Shown: in pieces, positions 16,003-26,840 of the stretch
Layout: every line of letters starts with the position of its first letter
How positions within the stretch are numbered: position 1 is the first letter of the stretch
Assembly: GCF_030283205.1 (NCBI RefSeq)
Contig: NZ_JASNWF010000009.1
Coordinates: 124,001-188,000, forward strand
Direction of reading: 5' to 3'
DNA from: Actinomadura opuntiae
Lineage (GTDB): Bacteria > Actinomycetota > Actinomycetes > Streptosporangiales > Streptosporangiaceae
Length of the DNA: 64,000 nucleotides
Program-made: the position numbers and the translations under genes
Notes under the pieces: model-generated
The model's input: the letters and a program-made list of their open reading frames with translations, nothing else
Databases searched by the model: none
Told to the model about the DNA's origin: nothing

Positions 16003-16647
16003 GTGAACGATGATCCACAGGATGTGCACAACTCCCCCGGTCCGGTGAATTCTCCGGATCCCGGCGGCTCCGGCGATCCCCAGGCTGTGGACGGCCCGCA
16101 GCCCGCGGGCACGCCGTCCACGGGCGAGCAGGAGGCCGGTGCGCAGGGCGCGGCGCCGGGGGAGTCCGGCGGGGCGCCGGCGAAGTCGGGCATCGAGCTG
16201 GCGCGGGAGGCGCTCGCGCAGGCGAAGGCCGACGCGCTGAAGCGCGGCACGCTGCCCGGCCAGGGCGGCCGGCGCAAGTCCGGGGCGCGGCCCGTCCGGG
16301 TGCGCGATCCGGGGCGCGGCGGCGACCCCAAGGCGTTCGGCTCGGCGATCCGCGAGCTGCTGGCCTCGCGCGGGTGGGAGCAGCGCGCCGCGGTCGGCGG
16401 CGTGTTCGGCAACTGGGCCGGGATCGTCGGCCCCGAGCTGGCCGAGCACACCCGCCCGGAGCGCTTCGAGGAGGGCGAGCTGACCGTCGCCGCCGACTCC
16501 ACGACCTGGGCGACGCAGCTGCGGTTGCTGTCGTCGACGCTGGTGCGGCGGCTGAACGAGGAGCTGGGGCACGGGACGGTCCGCAAGGTGAAGGTGGTCG
16601 GCCCCGCGTCGGGCCCCCGCCGCAACGGCGCCTGGCGGGTCCGTTGA
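16003..16647 (+). CDS. DUF721 (DciA-like) protein
   Basis: A 214-residue protein whose C-terminal half is a DUF721 domain (AIRELLASRGWEQRAAVGGVFGNWAGIVG through LTVAADSTTWATQLRLL). DUF721 includes DciA, the helicase operator that helps load the replicative helicase in bacteria lacking DnaC/DnaI, which fits its place in the dnaA-gyrA cluster. The first ~110 residues are disordered, with a helical KSGIELAREALAQAKADALK segment. GTG at 16003, 18 bp after recF, follows GGGAAGGGGCGGG. Calling it functionally DciA is an inference from fold and synteny. Confidence 0.85.
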   Translation: MNDDPQDVHNSPGPVNSPDPGGSGDPQAVDGPQPAGTPSTGEQEAGAQGAAPGESGGAPAKSGIELAREALAQAKADALKRGTLPGQGGRRKSGARPVRVRDPGRGGDPKAFGSAIRELLASRGWEQRAAVGGVFGNWAGIVGPELAEHTRPERFEEGELTVAADSTTWATQLRLLSSTLVRRLNEELGHGTVRKVKVVGPASGPRRNGAWRVR

Positions 16648-17128
16648 ACCGGTGACCGGGCGCCGGCGAGGGAGCCGTTCGGCGGCGTTCGCCGCGGCGC
16701 GGCGTCCTCTCGCGGACGCGCCTCCGGCGCTCAACCGGGTGACAAGCGGCGGGCCGGAGGCGGTGGGCCTCGGGCGCGGTCGCGCGGCGTGACGGGATGT
16801 CGGTGGCGGGTGGGAACATCTGTTCGGGAAGCTCGGTGACGAGTTCAGCAACGAGCGCGCCGTAGGCCAGAGAACCCCCCTAGGGCTATGGGGGGATGCA
16901 TCTCCAGGTCCGCTCGGCCGCCACACGCGCACACAGCGCTCGGGAGTGCCGCCTTTCGCCGTGTGACCCGGTAGAATGAAAGCGGGTTCAGGATGCTGCA
17001 CCGCCATGGGGTGCCCGGAGCTCTACCGAACACGTACAGAGCACAAGGGCGCCCCCATGTGTGTTACGGGGCACACCGCGCTCCCTCGGGCGCGGGGCGG
17101 CTCACCATCCCCGGCAGGAGGATCTCCT
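16648..17128. other. DUF721-gyrB intergenic region
   Basis: A 481-bp gap, expected to contain the gyrB promoter. It has a GAAC-N4-GTTC dyad at 16814-16825 and a C6/G6 hairpin at 16875-16895 (loop TAGGGCTAT) that may end the upstream transcript. A TAGAAT hexamer at 16972-16977 could be a -10 element, but I find no well-spaced -35. An open frame joins this region to gyrB, with no family resemblance. Confidence 0.55.
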
Positions 17129-19066
17129 TTGGCGTACGACGCTAGCTCGATCACTGTCCTTGAAGGCCTGGAAGCGGTTCGCAAGCGTCCGGGCATGTAC
17201 ATCGGGTCGACCGGTGAGCGCGGCCTCCACCACCTGGTCTACGAGATCGTGGACAACTCGGTCGACGAGGCCCTCGCGGGCTACGCCGACGACATCGTGG
17301 TGACGCTGCTCGCGGACGGCGGCGTCAGCGTGCTCGACAACGGCCGCGGCATCCCGGTGGGCGAGCACCCGGTGGAGAAGCGACCGGCGATCGAGCTGGT
17401 GCTGACGACGCTGCACGCCGGGGGCAAGTTCGACGGAAAGTCCTATGCGGTCTCCGGCGGCCTGCACGGCGTCGGCTCGGCGGTGGTGAACGCGCTGTCC
17501 ACCCGGCTCGAGGCCGAGGTCAGGGTGGACGGCCACGTGTGGCGGCAGTCCTACACCTGGCAGGGCCCGTCGACGGAGCTGCGCAAGGGCGAGGAGACCA
17601 GCGAGACCGGCACCCGCATCACCTTCTGGCCGGACGGCGACATCTTCGAGACCCTTGAGTGGAACTTCGAGACGCTGTCGCGCCGCATGCAGGAGATGGC
17701 GTTCCTGAACCGGGGCCTTTCGATCACGCTGGTGGACGAGCGGCCGGACCACTCCAACGGCGAGCCGAACGTGGTGAAGTACCACTACGAGGGCGGCATC
17801 GAGGACTTCGTCCGCTACATCAACGCGCGCAAGGACGCCGTCCACGAGTCGACGATCTACTTCGGCGACGACACCGAGGGCATGTCGGTCGAGATCGCCA
17901 TGCAGTGGAACTCCTCGTACGCCGAGTCGGTGCACACGTTCGCCAACACGATCAACACGGCGGAGGGCGGCACCCACGAGGAGGGGTTCCGCGCGGCGCT
18001 GACCACGATCGTCAACCGGTACGCGCGCGACAAGGGCCTGCTGCGCGACAAGGACGACAACCTCACCGGCGAGGACGTCCGCGAGGGCCTGACCGCGATC
18101 ATCTCGATCAAGCTGGCCGACCCGCAGTTCGAGGGGCAGACCAAGACCAAGCTCGGCAACACCGAGGCCAAGTCGTTCGTGCAGCGGGCCTGCAACGAGC
18201 ACCTGCGCGACTGGTTCGAGGAGAACCCGGGCGAGGCCAAGGAGATCATCAACAAGGCGTCGCAGGCGGCGCGCGCGCGGGTGGCGGCGCGGCAGGCGCG
18301 CGACCTGACCCGGCGCAAGAGCCTGCTGGAGTCGACGTCGCTGCCCGGCAAGCTGTCGGACTGCCAGTCCACCGACCCGTCCAGGTCCGAGCTGTACATC
18401 GTCGAGGGCGACTCGGCGGGCGGCTCGGCCAAGGGCGGCCGCAACCCGCACTTCCAGGCCATCCTGCCGATCCGCGGCAAGATCCTGAACGTCGAGAAGG
18501 CGCGGATCGACAAGATCCTCAAGAACAACGAGGTCCAGGCGATCATCACCGCGCTCGGCACCGGGGTGCACGACGAGTTCGACATCTCCAAGCTGCGGTA
18601 CCACAAGATCATCCTGATGTCGGACGCCGACGTCGACGGCCACCACATCAACACGCTGCTGATGACGCTGCTGTTCCGGTTCATGAAGCCGCTGATCGAG
18701 GCCGGGCACGTGTACCTCTCGCAGCCCCCGCTGTACAAGATCAAGTGGGACGCCCGCGGCAACGAGGCCGACTACGCCTTCTCCGACGCCGAGCGCGACG
18801 CGATCATCGAGGCCGGGATCGCCGCCGGCCGCCGCGACCCGCGCCCCCGCGACCAGGTGCAGCGCTTCAAGGGCCTCGGCGAGATGAACGCCAACGAGCT
18901 GTGGGACACCACGATGGACCCCGACAACCGGGTCCTGCTGCAGGTGCAGCTCGACGACGCCGCCCAGGCCGACGAGCTGTTCAGCGTGCTCATGGGCGAG
19001 GAGGTCGAACCCCGCCGGGAGTTCATCCAGCGCAACGCCAAGGACGTGCGCTTCCTCGACATCTAG
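17129..19066 (+). CDS. gyrB: DNA gyrase subunit B
   Basis: The 645-residue ATPase subunit of gyrase, which with GyrA introduces negative supercoils. The GHKL domain has EIVDNSVDEALAGYAD, DNGRGIPVG and GGLHGVGSAVVNALS; the Toprim domain has EGDSAGGSAKGGR near residue 426 and LMSDADVDGHHI. The C-terminus ends KDVRFLDI. The TTG at 17129 is chosen because AGGAGG lies six bases upstream; longer in-frame starts read through non-homologous sequence. It pairs with gyrA 87 bp downstream. Confidence 0.96.
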   Translation: MAYDASSITVLEGLEAVRKRPGMYIGSTGERGLHHLVYEIVDNSVDEALAGYADDIVVTLLADGGVSVLDNGRGIPVGEHPVEKRPAIELVLTTLHAGGKFDGKSYAVSGGLHGVGSAVVNALSTRLEAEVRVDGHVWRQSYTWQGPSTELRKGEETSETGTRITFWPDGDIFETLEWNFETLSRRMQEMAFLNRGLSITLVDERPDHSNGEPNVVKYHYEGGIEDFVRYINARKDAVHESTIYFGDDTEGMSVEIAMQWNSSYAESVHTFANTINTAEGGTHEEGFRAALTTIVNRYARDKGLLRDKDDNLTGEDVREGLTAIISIKLADPQFEGQTKTKLGNTEAKSFVQRACNEHLRDWFEENPGEAKEIINKASQAARARVAARQARDLTRRKSLLESTSLPGKLSDCQSTDPSRSELYIVEGDSAGGSAKGGRNPHFQAILPIRGKILNVEKARIDKILKNNEVQAIITALGTGVHDEFDISKLRYHKIILMSDADVDGHHINTLLMTLLFRFMKPLIEAGHVYLSQPPLYKIKWDARGNEADYAFSDAERDAIIEAGIAAGRRDPRPRDQVQRFKGLGEMNANELWDTTMDPDNRVLLQVQLDDAAQADELFSVLMGEEVEPRREFIQRNAKDVRFLDI

Positions 19067-19153
19067 GTGCGCGCGCCCCCGCCGCCCGGGCCGGCGGCGG
19101 GGCTCCCATCGGGCGTCGTACTTCCTTCCCAGCTAGCAGAAGAGGTCTTGAGA

Positions 19154-21661
<2,508 letters not shown>

Positions 21662-21700
21662 CGTACTTCTCCTCACCGCGCCGCTAGGCCAGGAGGACAC

Positions 21701-22693
21701 GTGAGCACCGAGCCCGGCAACAGCAAGGGCGGGAGCGGCAGGGGGGGCGCCGGCAGGCCCGGCGGCCGCCCGGCCGCGACCGGCAAGGCCGCGGACAAGC
21801 CCGGCGGCAAGACCGTCGCCGCCGCGTCCGCGAAGCCGGCCCGGGACGAGGCCACCGTCGAGATCGACTCCGACGCCGCCTCGGAGAACGGCGCGAGCAC
21901 CACGGCGGGTTCGTCGGGTTCGCCTGGGTCGACAGGGTCGTCGGGGCCGTCCTCGGGCGCCGGCGAGACCAGGATCGACCTCGCCCAGGTCAAGGACGAG
22001 GCGGAGAAGGCCGACGCCCCGGAGATCGCCCCGGTCAAGGACACCGCCGCCGAGCAGCCGCCCAAGGGCCCGGCGTCCGGCAAGCGGCCCGGCCCGGCGA
22101 ACTGGGCGAAGCCCGCCGAGCCGTCCGGGTCCGTCTCCACGGGCCGGACGGAGAAGCCCCCGGCCCCGTCCGCGGCCGCCGCGTCGGGCGGCGCGTCCGG
22201 CAACTCCTCCGGCTCCGGCCGCCCCGGCTCCGGCTTCGCCGGCACCGTCCTGAAGGACCGCCCCTCCGCCGCCGTCGCCCCGGTGAACTCCAGCAGGACG
22301 CCCGCCCAGACCAAGCCGGCCCGCAAGGCCCAGCTCCAGCTGGCCCGGCTCGAGCCGTGGTCGGTGATGAAGTTCAGCTTCGTGATGTCGCTGGTCTGCT
22401 TCGTCGTCCTGCTCGTCGCCGTCGTGGTGCTGTACATGATCCTGTCCGGCCTCGGCGTCTTCGACGCCATCAGCGACACGATCAACAGCCTCACCAAGCA
22501 GCAGGGCGAGACCGACGGCGGCGTCGACGCCGGCAACTGGTTCTCCTTCGCCCGCGTCTTCGGCTACACCGTCATCGTGGGCGCCCTGAACGTCCTCCTC
22601 ATCACCGCCCTGTCCACGGTCGGCTCCGTCATCTACAACCTCGCCGCCGACCTCGTCGGCGGCGTCGAGGTCACCCTCAAGGAGGCCGAATAG
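21701..22693 (+). CDS. DUF3566 transmembrane protein
   Basis: A 330-residue protein. The first ~210 residues are Ser/Pro/Gly/Ala-rich and probably disordered. The C-terminal ~120 form the DUF3566 domain: QLARLEPWSVMKFSFVMSL leads into one membrane segment (VVLLVAVVVLYMIL), a region ending GNWFSFARVFGYT, and a second membrane segment (VIVGALNVLLITAL). The final amphipathic tail reads NLAADLVGGVEVTLKE. The family sits next to gyrA in many actinobacteria and has been tied to septal/envelope roles, but its mechanism is not established. GTG at 21701 has AGGAGGAC eight bases upstream, 39 bp after gyrA. Confidence 0.85.
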   Translation: MSTEPGNSKGGSGRGGAGRPGGRPAATGKAADKPGGKTVAAASAKPARDEATVEIDSDAASENGASTTAGSSGSPGSTGSSGPSSGAGETRIDLAQVKDEAEKADAPEIAPVKDTAAEQPPKGPASGKRPGPANWAKPAEPSGSVSTGRTEKPPAPSAAAASGGASGNSSGSGRPGSGFAGTVLKDRPSAAVAPVNSSRTPAQTKPARKAQLQLARLEPWSVMKFSFVMSLVCFVVLLVAVVVLYMILSGLGVFDAISDTINSLTKQQGETDGGVDAGNWFSFARVFGYTVIVGALNVLLITALSTVGSVIYNLAADLVGGVEVTLKEAE

Positions 22694-22781
22694 CGCGACC
22701 CCGCCGCCGCCCGCCAATCGATTTCCGGTTGCCGTTCCACATGCGGTAATCTCTGGTTGCGCCGCGAGGCGGCGGCAGTAC

Positions 22782-22855
22782 GGGCCTATAGCTCAGTCGG
22801 TTAGAGCGCATCCCTGATAAGGATGAGGCCGGTGGTTCAAGTCCACCTAGGCCCA
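22782..22855 (+). tRNA. tRNA-Ile (anticodon GAT)
   Basis: A 74-nt cloverleaf: acceptor GGGCCTA/TAGGCCC with discriminator A, D-arm AGCTCAGTCGGTTAGAGC, anticodon loop CTGATAA (GAT) and T-loop GGTTCAAGTCC. CCA is not encoded. It follows the DUF3566 gene, as in other actinobacteria, but the tRNA-Ala that normally accompanies it is 7.2 kb away. Confidence 0.96.
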
Positions 22856-23041
22856 CTTCGGAGATTGGGAGTGGTGTGCCCACGCAGAGCGTGGGCCGCC
22901 ACTCCTTCGTCATGTCTCCCGGGGGGCGACCCCCGGACCCCCGATGTGGGGGGCTCCGCCCCCCACGCCCCCCTGTGGGGGCTCCGCCCCCTACACCCCC
23001 CGCTCGGGGCTTCCGCCCCTTACGGTCGCGGCCGGGCCCCG
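22856..23041. repeat. Array of GGGGCTCCGCCCC hairpins
   Basis: Three successive hairpins share the core GGGGCTTCCGCCCC or GGGGCTCCGCCCC: GTGGGGGGC/GCCCCCCAC at 22946-22966, GGGGG/CCCCC around 22977-22991, and GGGGC/GCCCC around 23013-23026. Similar GC-rich elements are common between genes in actinomycetes. They may terminate tRNA-Ile transcription. I see no gene in 22856-23084. Confidence 0.6.
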
Positions 23042-23084
23042 TGATCGGACGCCTGAGGCGTGGCCCGCACGGTAGTGATCAAAA

Positions 23085-23850
23085 TCAGCGTGCCGGTTCT
23101 GATCGTGTCATTAGGGGTGTACGGGGACGGGTGGGATTTTGGGTTAGGCAGGACGTGTCGGGGGTTCGCAGGTCTCGGATGAAGGCTGTCTGGATGGCGG
23201 CCACGCAGCCGCTGGGTTCGTGTTCGGCGACGTGGCCTACGTTGGGCACCTCTAGGACCGGGGCGCGGCGGAATTGGCGTGCGGCCTGCCGGCCCGCCTC
23301 GGTCGGGGTGTTGGCGTCCAGGTCGCCGGAGGTCACCAGGACGGAGCGGAGCTGCTGGGAGAGTTGCGCGATGTCGTGCAGTACGTGGTCACCGTTGCAG
23401 GCGCCGGCGCTGCGTTGGCAGAGCAGTTGCAGTGTCCGGCGTGCGGCTCGCGCGTTGGGGCGTCCCCACATGTCCATGGCGAGCGGGTAGGCGCTCGACA
23501 GCACGAGCGAGCGCACCCGTTCGGGGTGCCGTTGGGCGTAGACCGTCATCAGGTAGGTGCCGTAGGACTCCCCGAACAGGTCCAGCCGCCTGATTCCCAG
23601 CTTGACCCGGACGGTGTCGATGTCGTCGGCGATCTCTGCGGAGGTGTAGCCGCGTGCGCGGATCGACGAGTAGCACGTCATGGTCTTGTAGTAGATCGCC
23701 GAACATCAGTGCATACGTGGTGGCGGATGCGATCGCCGAGTCGCCGGGGCCGCCGGGATTGATCGTCACGGTTCCTCTGGCGGGCCGGGACGCATCACGA
23801 TGCTTGATCAACGCATAGGCCACGGTGGTGTCGCCCAGTCCGGGGCTCGC
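23085..23850 (-). pseudogene. Degenerate secreted-type alpha/beta hydrolase (peptidase S33/TAP-like)
   Basis: Two frames together resemble an S33-family alpha/beta hydrolase of about 500 residues cut to about 250. The 5' frame reads RGTVTINPGGPGDSAI and DHDVLLVDPR (to about 23655). A different frame resumes with YTSAEIADDIDTVRVKLG, the nucleophile elbow GESYGTYL, then SGDLDANTPTE with the acid, and VPNVGHV with the histidine. The jump from VDPR to YTS removes the usual RGTG-S segment and shifts frame. A second, in-frame loss of about 150 residues lies between SQQLR and SVLVTSG. No signal peptide survives. Two independent deletions make it non-functional. Confidence 0.7.
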
Positions 23851-23984
23851 CCGCACGGCGCGGGGGCGGGCGCGCATCGTCCTGCGCGGGGAACCGGCGG
23901 CCCCCACCCGAGAGGGAGATGGATCTGGGGATGGGGCCGTGGGAAGATCTTCGCCTGCCTGTGGCCGTTCGGCACAGGGGTGTG

Positions 23985-24680
23985 AACAGAGTTATCCACA
24001 GGATGTGGATTGGTGGCCGCCTGGGGTGCGGGAGTGCTGGTGGCCTGGGTGGACGCGGATATCCCCAGGAAACCGGGGTGGGGACGAACGGTGGACGGTG
24101 GTCGGTACGGCCATCGGGAGCCGCTGTTATCCACAGGCTTCGTGGAATTCGTGGAAGGCCTCCAGAGGGCCAGTGGGGTGGGCAATGAGGTCCTCCAGCC
24201 CCTCGATTTGGACCTTCGGCTCCAGGATCGTCCGGTCGTCCACAGTCGGGGGCTGGGGACGTGATTGGGGATTGCCGGTGGGCGGGGCCGTCCACCGATC
24301 GGCGGGGCCTGTGGAGGGTGATTGCCCACAGGTTGTGAACGTCTTGTGCGCGAGCAGGTGGTGCGGGTGGCCTTGTTGCTGGTCAACGCGTTATCCACGA
24401 CGTGGACAACGGTCCTGGGGTTCGGGGGTCGGCTGGGGAAGAATGGTGGACGGCGCCGGACGGCGGCCGTACCCAGGTTGTGCACGCCAGTTATCCACAG
24501 GGTGTGGAAACTGTGTACGAGTAAGGTGCGCTGTGGACGGTGCGGCGGTCCGCCGCCGAGTGTCGATGACATGTTCGAAAGGCCCCGTCGCCTGGGGATT
24601 TCGCTGTGGAGCCGGCGCTCGGAAAGCCTGTTCGCAGGGGTCGGAGGATGTGTGAAACGTTGCCCCCAGCCTGTGGATGA
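23985..24680. promoter_or_regulatory. Non-coding cluster of DnaA boxes
   Basis: Three perfect TTATCCACA boxes lie at 23992, 24127 and 24491. One-mismatch forms are TTATCCACG (24391), CGTGGACAA (24401, opposite strand), TCGTCCACA (24236), TTGCCCACA (24322) and TGTGGATGA (24672, opposite strand); TGTGGACGG at 24532 is weaker. The host interval (23851-24743) has no credible gene. It is about 11.5 kb from oriC. Such clusters are known to titrate DnaA (datA in E. coli and a DnaA-box trap near oriC in Streptomyces), so a DnaA-titrating role is the leading inference. Confidence 0.75.
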
Positions 24681-24743
24681 CGGGGTTCGGGCGGCCGCGG
24701 GCGGCGCGGAGGACGCGGCGCCGCGCGGAGGGCCTCCGACCTG

Positions 24744-24757
24744 CGAACATTTGTTCG
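24744..24757. promoter_or_regulatory. LexA (SOS) box before a small gene
   Basis: CGAACATTTGTTCG is a perfect dyad of the actinobacterial SOS box (CGAAC-N4-GTTCG). A TAGGCT hexamer at 24767-24772 is a plausible -10 element. Its transcript would start near the ATG at 24782, so the box overlaps the promoter and the mRNA may be leaderless. Confidence 0.75.
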
Positions 24758-24781
24758 AACGCGTGCTAGGCTCCCGGACTC

Positions 24782-25015
24782 ATGGGGCACCTTCTGAACG
24801 AGCCGGTCCGGGCCGAGCACGACCACTCCGGACGGCTCACCGCGTACGAGTGGCGGGGGTCGCGCTACGCCGTCGAGGCGGTCCTGAAGACCTACGGGAC
24901 GCCCCAGGAAGGCCGGGTCTACCGGGTCCGGGTCGTCGGCGCGGAGGGCGTGGCCGTCGCGGAGCTCGGCCGTGACCGGGACCGCTGGCGGATCCGGCAC
25001 GTCTTCTCCGCCTGA
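24782..25015 (+). CDS. Small SOS-type protein, DUF6504-like
   Basis: A 77-residue protein with LTAYEWRGSRYAVEAVLKTY in the first half and RVYRVRVVGAEG...WRIRHVF in the second: two beta-rich halves around Trp-Arg-Gly-x-x-Tyr. That F/Y-x-W-R-G-x-x-Y pattern resembles DUF6504, small actinobacterial proteins often encoded beside translesion-polymerase genes; the match is by eye. A consensus LexA box ends 24 bp upstream. There is no Shine-Dalgarno sequence before the ATG, fitting a leaderless mRNA. Its 3' end overlaps the next gene's likely start, which could couple them. A role in DNA-damage tolerance is an inference from the box and family context. Confidence 0.65.
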   Translation: MGHLLNEPVRAEHDHSGRLTAYEWRGSRYAVEAVLKTYGTPQEGRVYRVRVVGAEGVAVAELGRDRDRWRIRHVFSA

Positions 25016-25865
25016 CGGGCGCCCGCCGGACCGGGCGGTGTGGACGCGCGTCGACGGCATCCAGGGCGCCTCGCTCGACCTGCTGAACGCGCGGATCGGC
25101 CACCGGCACTACGCGCCGCACATCCATGACGAGTTCGCGATCGGCGTGTGCGTCGACGGCCTGGAGACCATGCGGTATCGCGGCGAGCGGCTGTACTCGG
25201 CGGCCGGCAGCATCGTGGTGATCGAGCCGGGCGAGGCGCACACGGGCGGCCCGGCCGACCAGGACGGCTTCGCCTACCTGTGCCTTTACCCCACGGCCGA
25301 GCTGGTGGGGGCGGCCGCGGGCTGGGACCGCGGGGCCCCGCATTTCGGTGAGCCGATTATCGACGATCCGGGGCTGGCGCGCAGCCTGCGGCTCGCCCAC
25401 CGGTCGCTGCGGCTGGGCGACGACCCGCTGGAGGGCGAGAGCCGGCTGCTCGGCCTGCTCGGCACGCTCGTCCGCCGGCATGCCGTCCGAGGGGCGCGGG
25501 AGCAGGGCGGTTCGCCGGCTTCGTCCGGGATCGCTAGTGCGGTCGCGGCGCGGCTGTCCGACGAGCTGGTGAGCCCGCCTACGCTCGCCGAGGTGGCGGC
25601 CGACCTGGGCCTGTCCAGGTACCAGCTGCTGCGCGCGTTCCGTGACTCGATGGGGATGCCGCCGTACGCGTGGCTCGCGCAGCACCGCGTGGCGCGGGCG
25701 CGGACGCTGCTGGACGCGGGGCACAGGCCCGCCGAGGCGGCGTCGCTCGTCGGGTTCGCCGACCAGGCGCACCTGACCCGCTGGTTCCGCCGGGTCGTCG
25801 GCGTGACGCCCGGCGCGTACCGCAACAGCGTTCAAGACCGCGCCCGCCGCCGCCCCGCATCCTGA
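24972..25865 (+). CDS. AraC-family transcriptional regulator
   Basis: A 297-residue regulator with an N-terminal AraC-type cupin (HYAPHIHDEFAIGVCVDG, then IEPGEAHTGG) and a C-terminal double helix-turn-helix (LAEVAADLGLSRYQLLRAF, and the second near AAEAASLVGFADQAHLTRWF), ending GVTPGAYRNS. The GTG at 24972 has GGAG upstream and overlaps the previous gene; a GTG at 25038 starts closer to the cupin and is a real alternative. The downstream EamA transporter, 48 bp away on the same strand, is the likely regulated partner, a common pairing. Confidence 0.88.
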   Translation: MTGTAGGSGTSSPPDGRPPDRAVWTRVDGIQGASLDLLNARIGHRHYAPHIHDEFAIGVCVDGLETMRYRGERLYSAAGSIVVIEPGEAHTGGPADQDGFAYLCLYPTAELVGAAAGWDRGAPHFGEPIIDDPGLARSLRLAHRSLRLGDDPLEGESRLLGLLGTLVRRHAVRGAREQGGSPASSGIASAVAARLSDELVSPPTLAEVAADLGLSRYQLLRAFRDSMGMPPYAWLAQHRVARARTLLDAGHRPAEAASLVGFADQAHLTRWFRRVVGVTPGAYRNSVQDRARRRPAS

Positions 25866-25913
25866 CCCGGTGCCCGGCGATGGGGGCCGGGCGGCCGATC
25901 CGGAACGGAGGAC

Positions 25914-26840
25914 GTGGTGAGTCGCCGCGGCTGGTTGCTGTTCGCGCTGATGAGCGTGCTGTGGGGGATCCCCTACCTGATGATCAAGGTGGCGGTCGAG
26001 GGCGTGTCGGTGCCCGTGCTGGTGTTCGCGCGGACCGCGCTCGGCGCGCTGGTGCTGGTGCCGATCGCCGCCCGGTCCGGCGGGTTCGGCCCGGTCCGGC
26101 GGCACTGGCGCCCGCTGCTGGTGTTCACGGCGGTGGAGATCCTCGGCCCGTGGGCGCTGCTGTCGGACGCCGAGCACCGGCTGACCAGCTCGATGACCGG
26201 GCTGCTGATCGCGGCGGTGCCGATCATCGGGGTGGTGCTCGCCCGGCTGACCGGCGACGCCGAACGGCTCGGGCCGGTCCGGTGGGCGGGGCTGCTGGTC
26301 GGCCTGGCGGGCGTCGGCGTGCTGGCCGGTCCGCACCTCGGTGGCGGCAGCGCGTGGGCGATCGGCGAGGTCATGCTGGTGGCGCTCGGCTACTCGATCG
26401 CCCCAATGATCGCGACGCGCCGGTTGCAGGATCTGCCGAGCCTGCACATGGCCGCCGCATCGCTGACGATCGCCGCGGTGGTGTACGCGGGCCCGGCGGC
26501 CGCGACCTGGCCGGACGCGGTGCCGAGCGGGCGCGTCCTGGTCTCGCTCGGCGGCCTCGGCCTGGTCTGCACCGCGCTCGCCTTCATCGTGTTCTTCGAG
26601 CTCATCCGGGAGGCGGGCACGTCCAGGGCGATGGTGTTCACCTACGTGAACCCGGCCGTGGCGGTCGTCGCGGGCGTGCTGCTGCTCGACGAGCCGCTCA
26701 CCGGGACGATCATCGCCTCGTTCGCGCTGATCCTCGGCGGTTCGGTGCTCGCGACCGTCCGCCGCGCGCCCGCCGGGCCGGGTGCGACCCTCCCGGCCGC
26801 GCCCGCCGTCGACGTGCCGGTCAGCGAAGAGTCACGGTGA
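25914..26840 (+). CDS. EamA/DMT-family transporter
   Basis: A 308-residue permease with ten predicted membrane segments in two EamA repeats: LLFALMSVLWGIPYLMIKVAV opens the first, and LMVALGYSIAPMIATR opens the second, ending in LLLDEPLTGTIIASFALILGG. Members export amino acids or other metabolites; the substrate here cannot be told. GTG at 25914 (or the next GTG) follows CGGAGGAC. It probably forms an operon with the AraC gene. Its last 20 bases overlap the convergent metallopeptidase gene. Confidence 0.88.
   Translation: MVSRRGWLLFALMSVLWGIPYLMIKVAVEGVSVPVLVFARTALGALVLVPIAARSGGFGPVRRHWRPLLVFTAVEILGPWALLSDAEHRLTSSMTGLLIAAVPIIGVVLARLTGDAERLGPVRWAGLLVGLAGVGVLAGPHLGGGSAWAIGEVMLVALGYSIAPMIATRRLQDLPSLHMAAASLTIAAVVYAGPAAATWPDAVPSGRVLVSLGGLGLVCTALAFIVFFELIREAGTSRAMVFTYVNPAVAVVAGVLLLDEPLTGTIIASFALILGGSVLATVRRAPAGPGATLPAAPAVDVPVSEESR

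Noticed and set aside
22940..23041. CRISPR array
   Set aside because: The repeats are short self-complementary hairpins without spacers of constant length, and no cas gene is present.
23085..23681. 198-residue frame with GESYGT as an intact small hydrolase
   Set aside because: It lacks the N-terminal strands now in another frame and has an internal loss; the catalytic triad alone does not rescue it.
24010..24740. Small genes inside the DnaA-box interval
   Set aside because: Frames there are short, overlapping, atypical in composition and lack start signals; box sequences recur in them.
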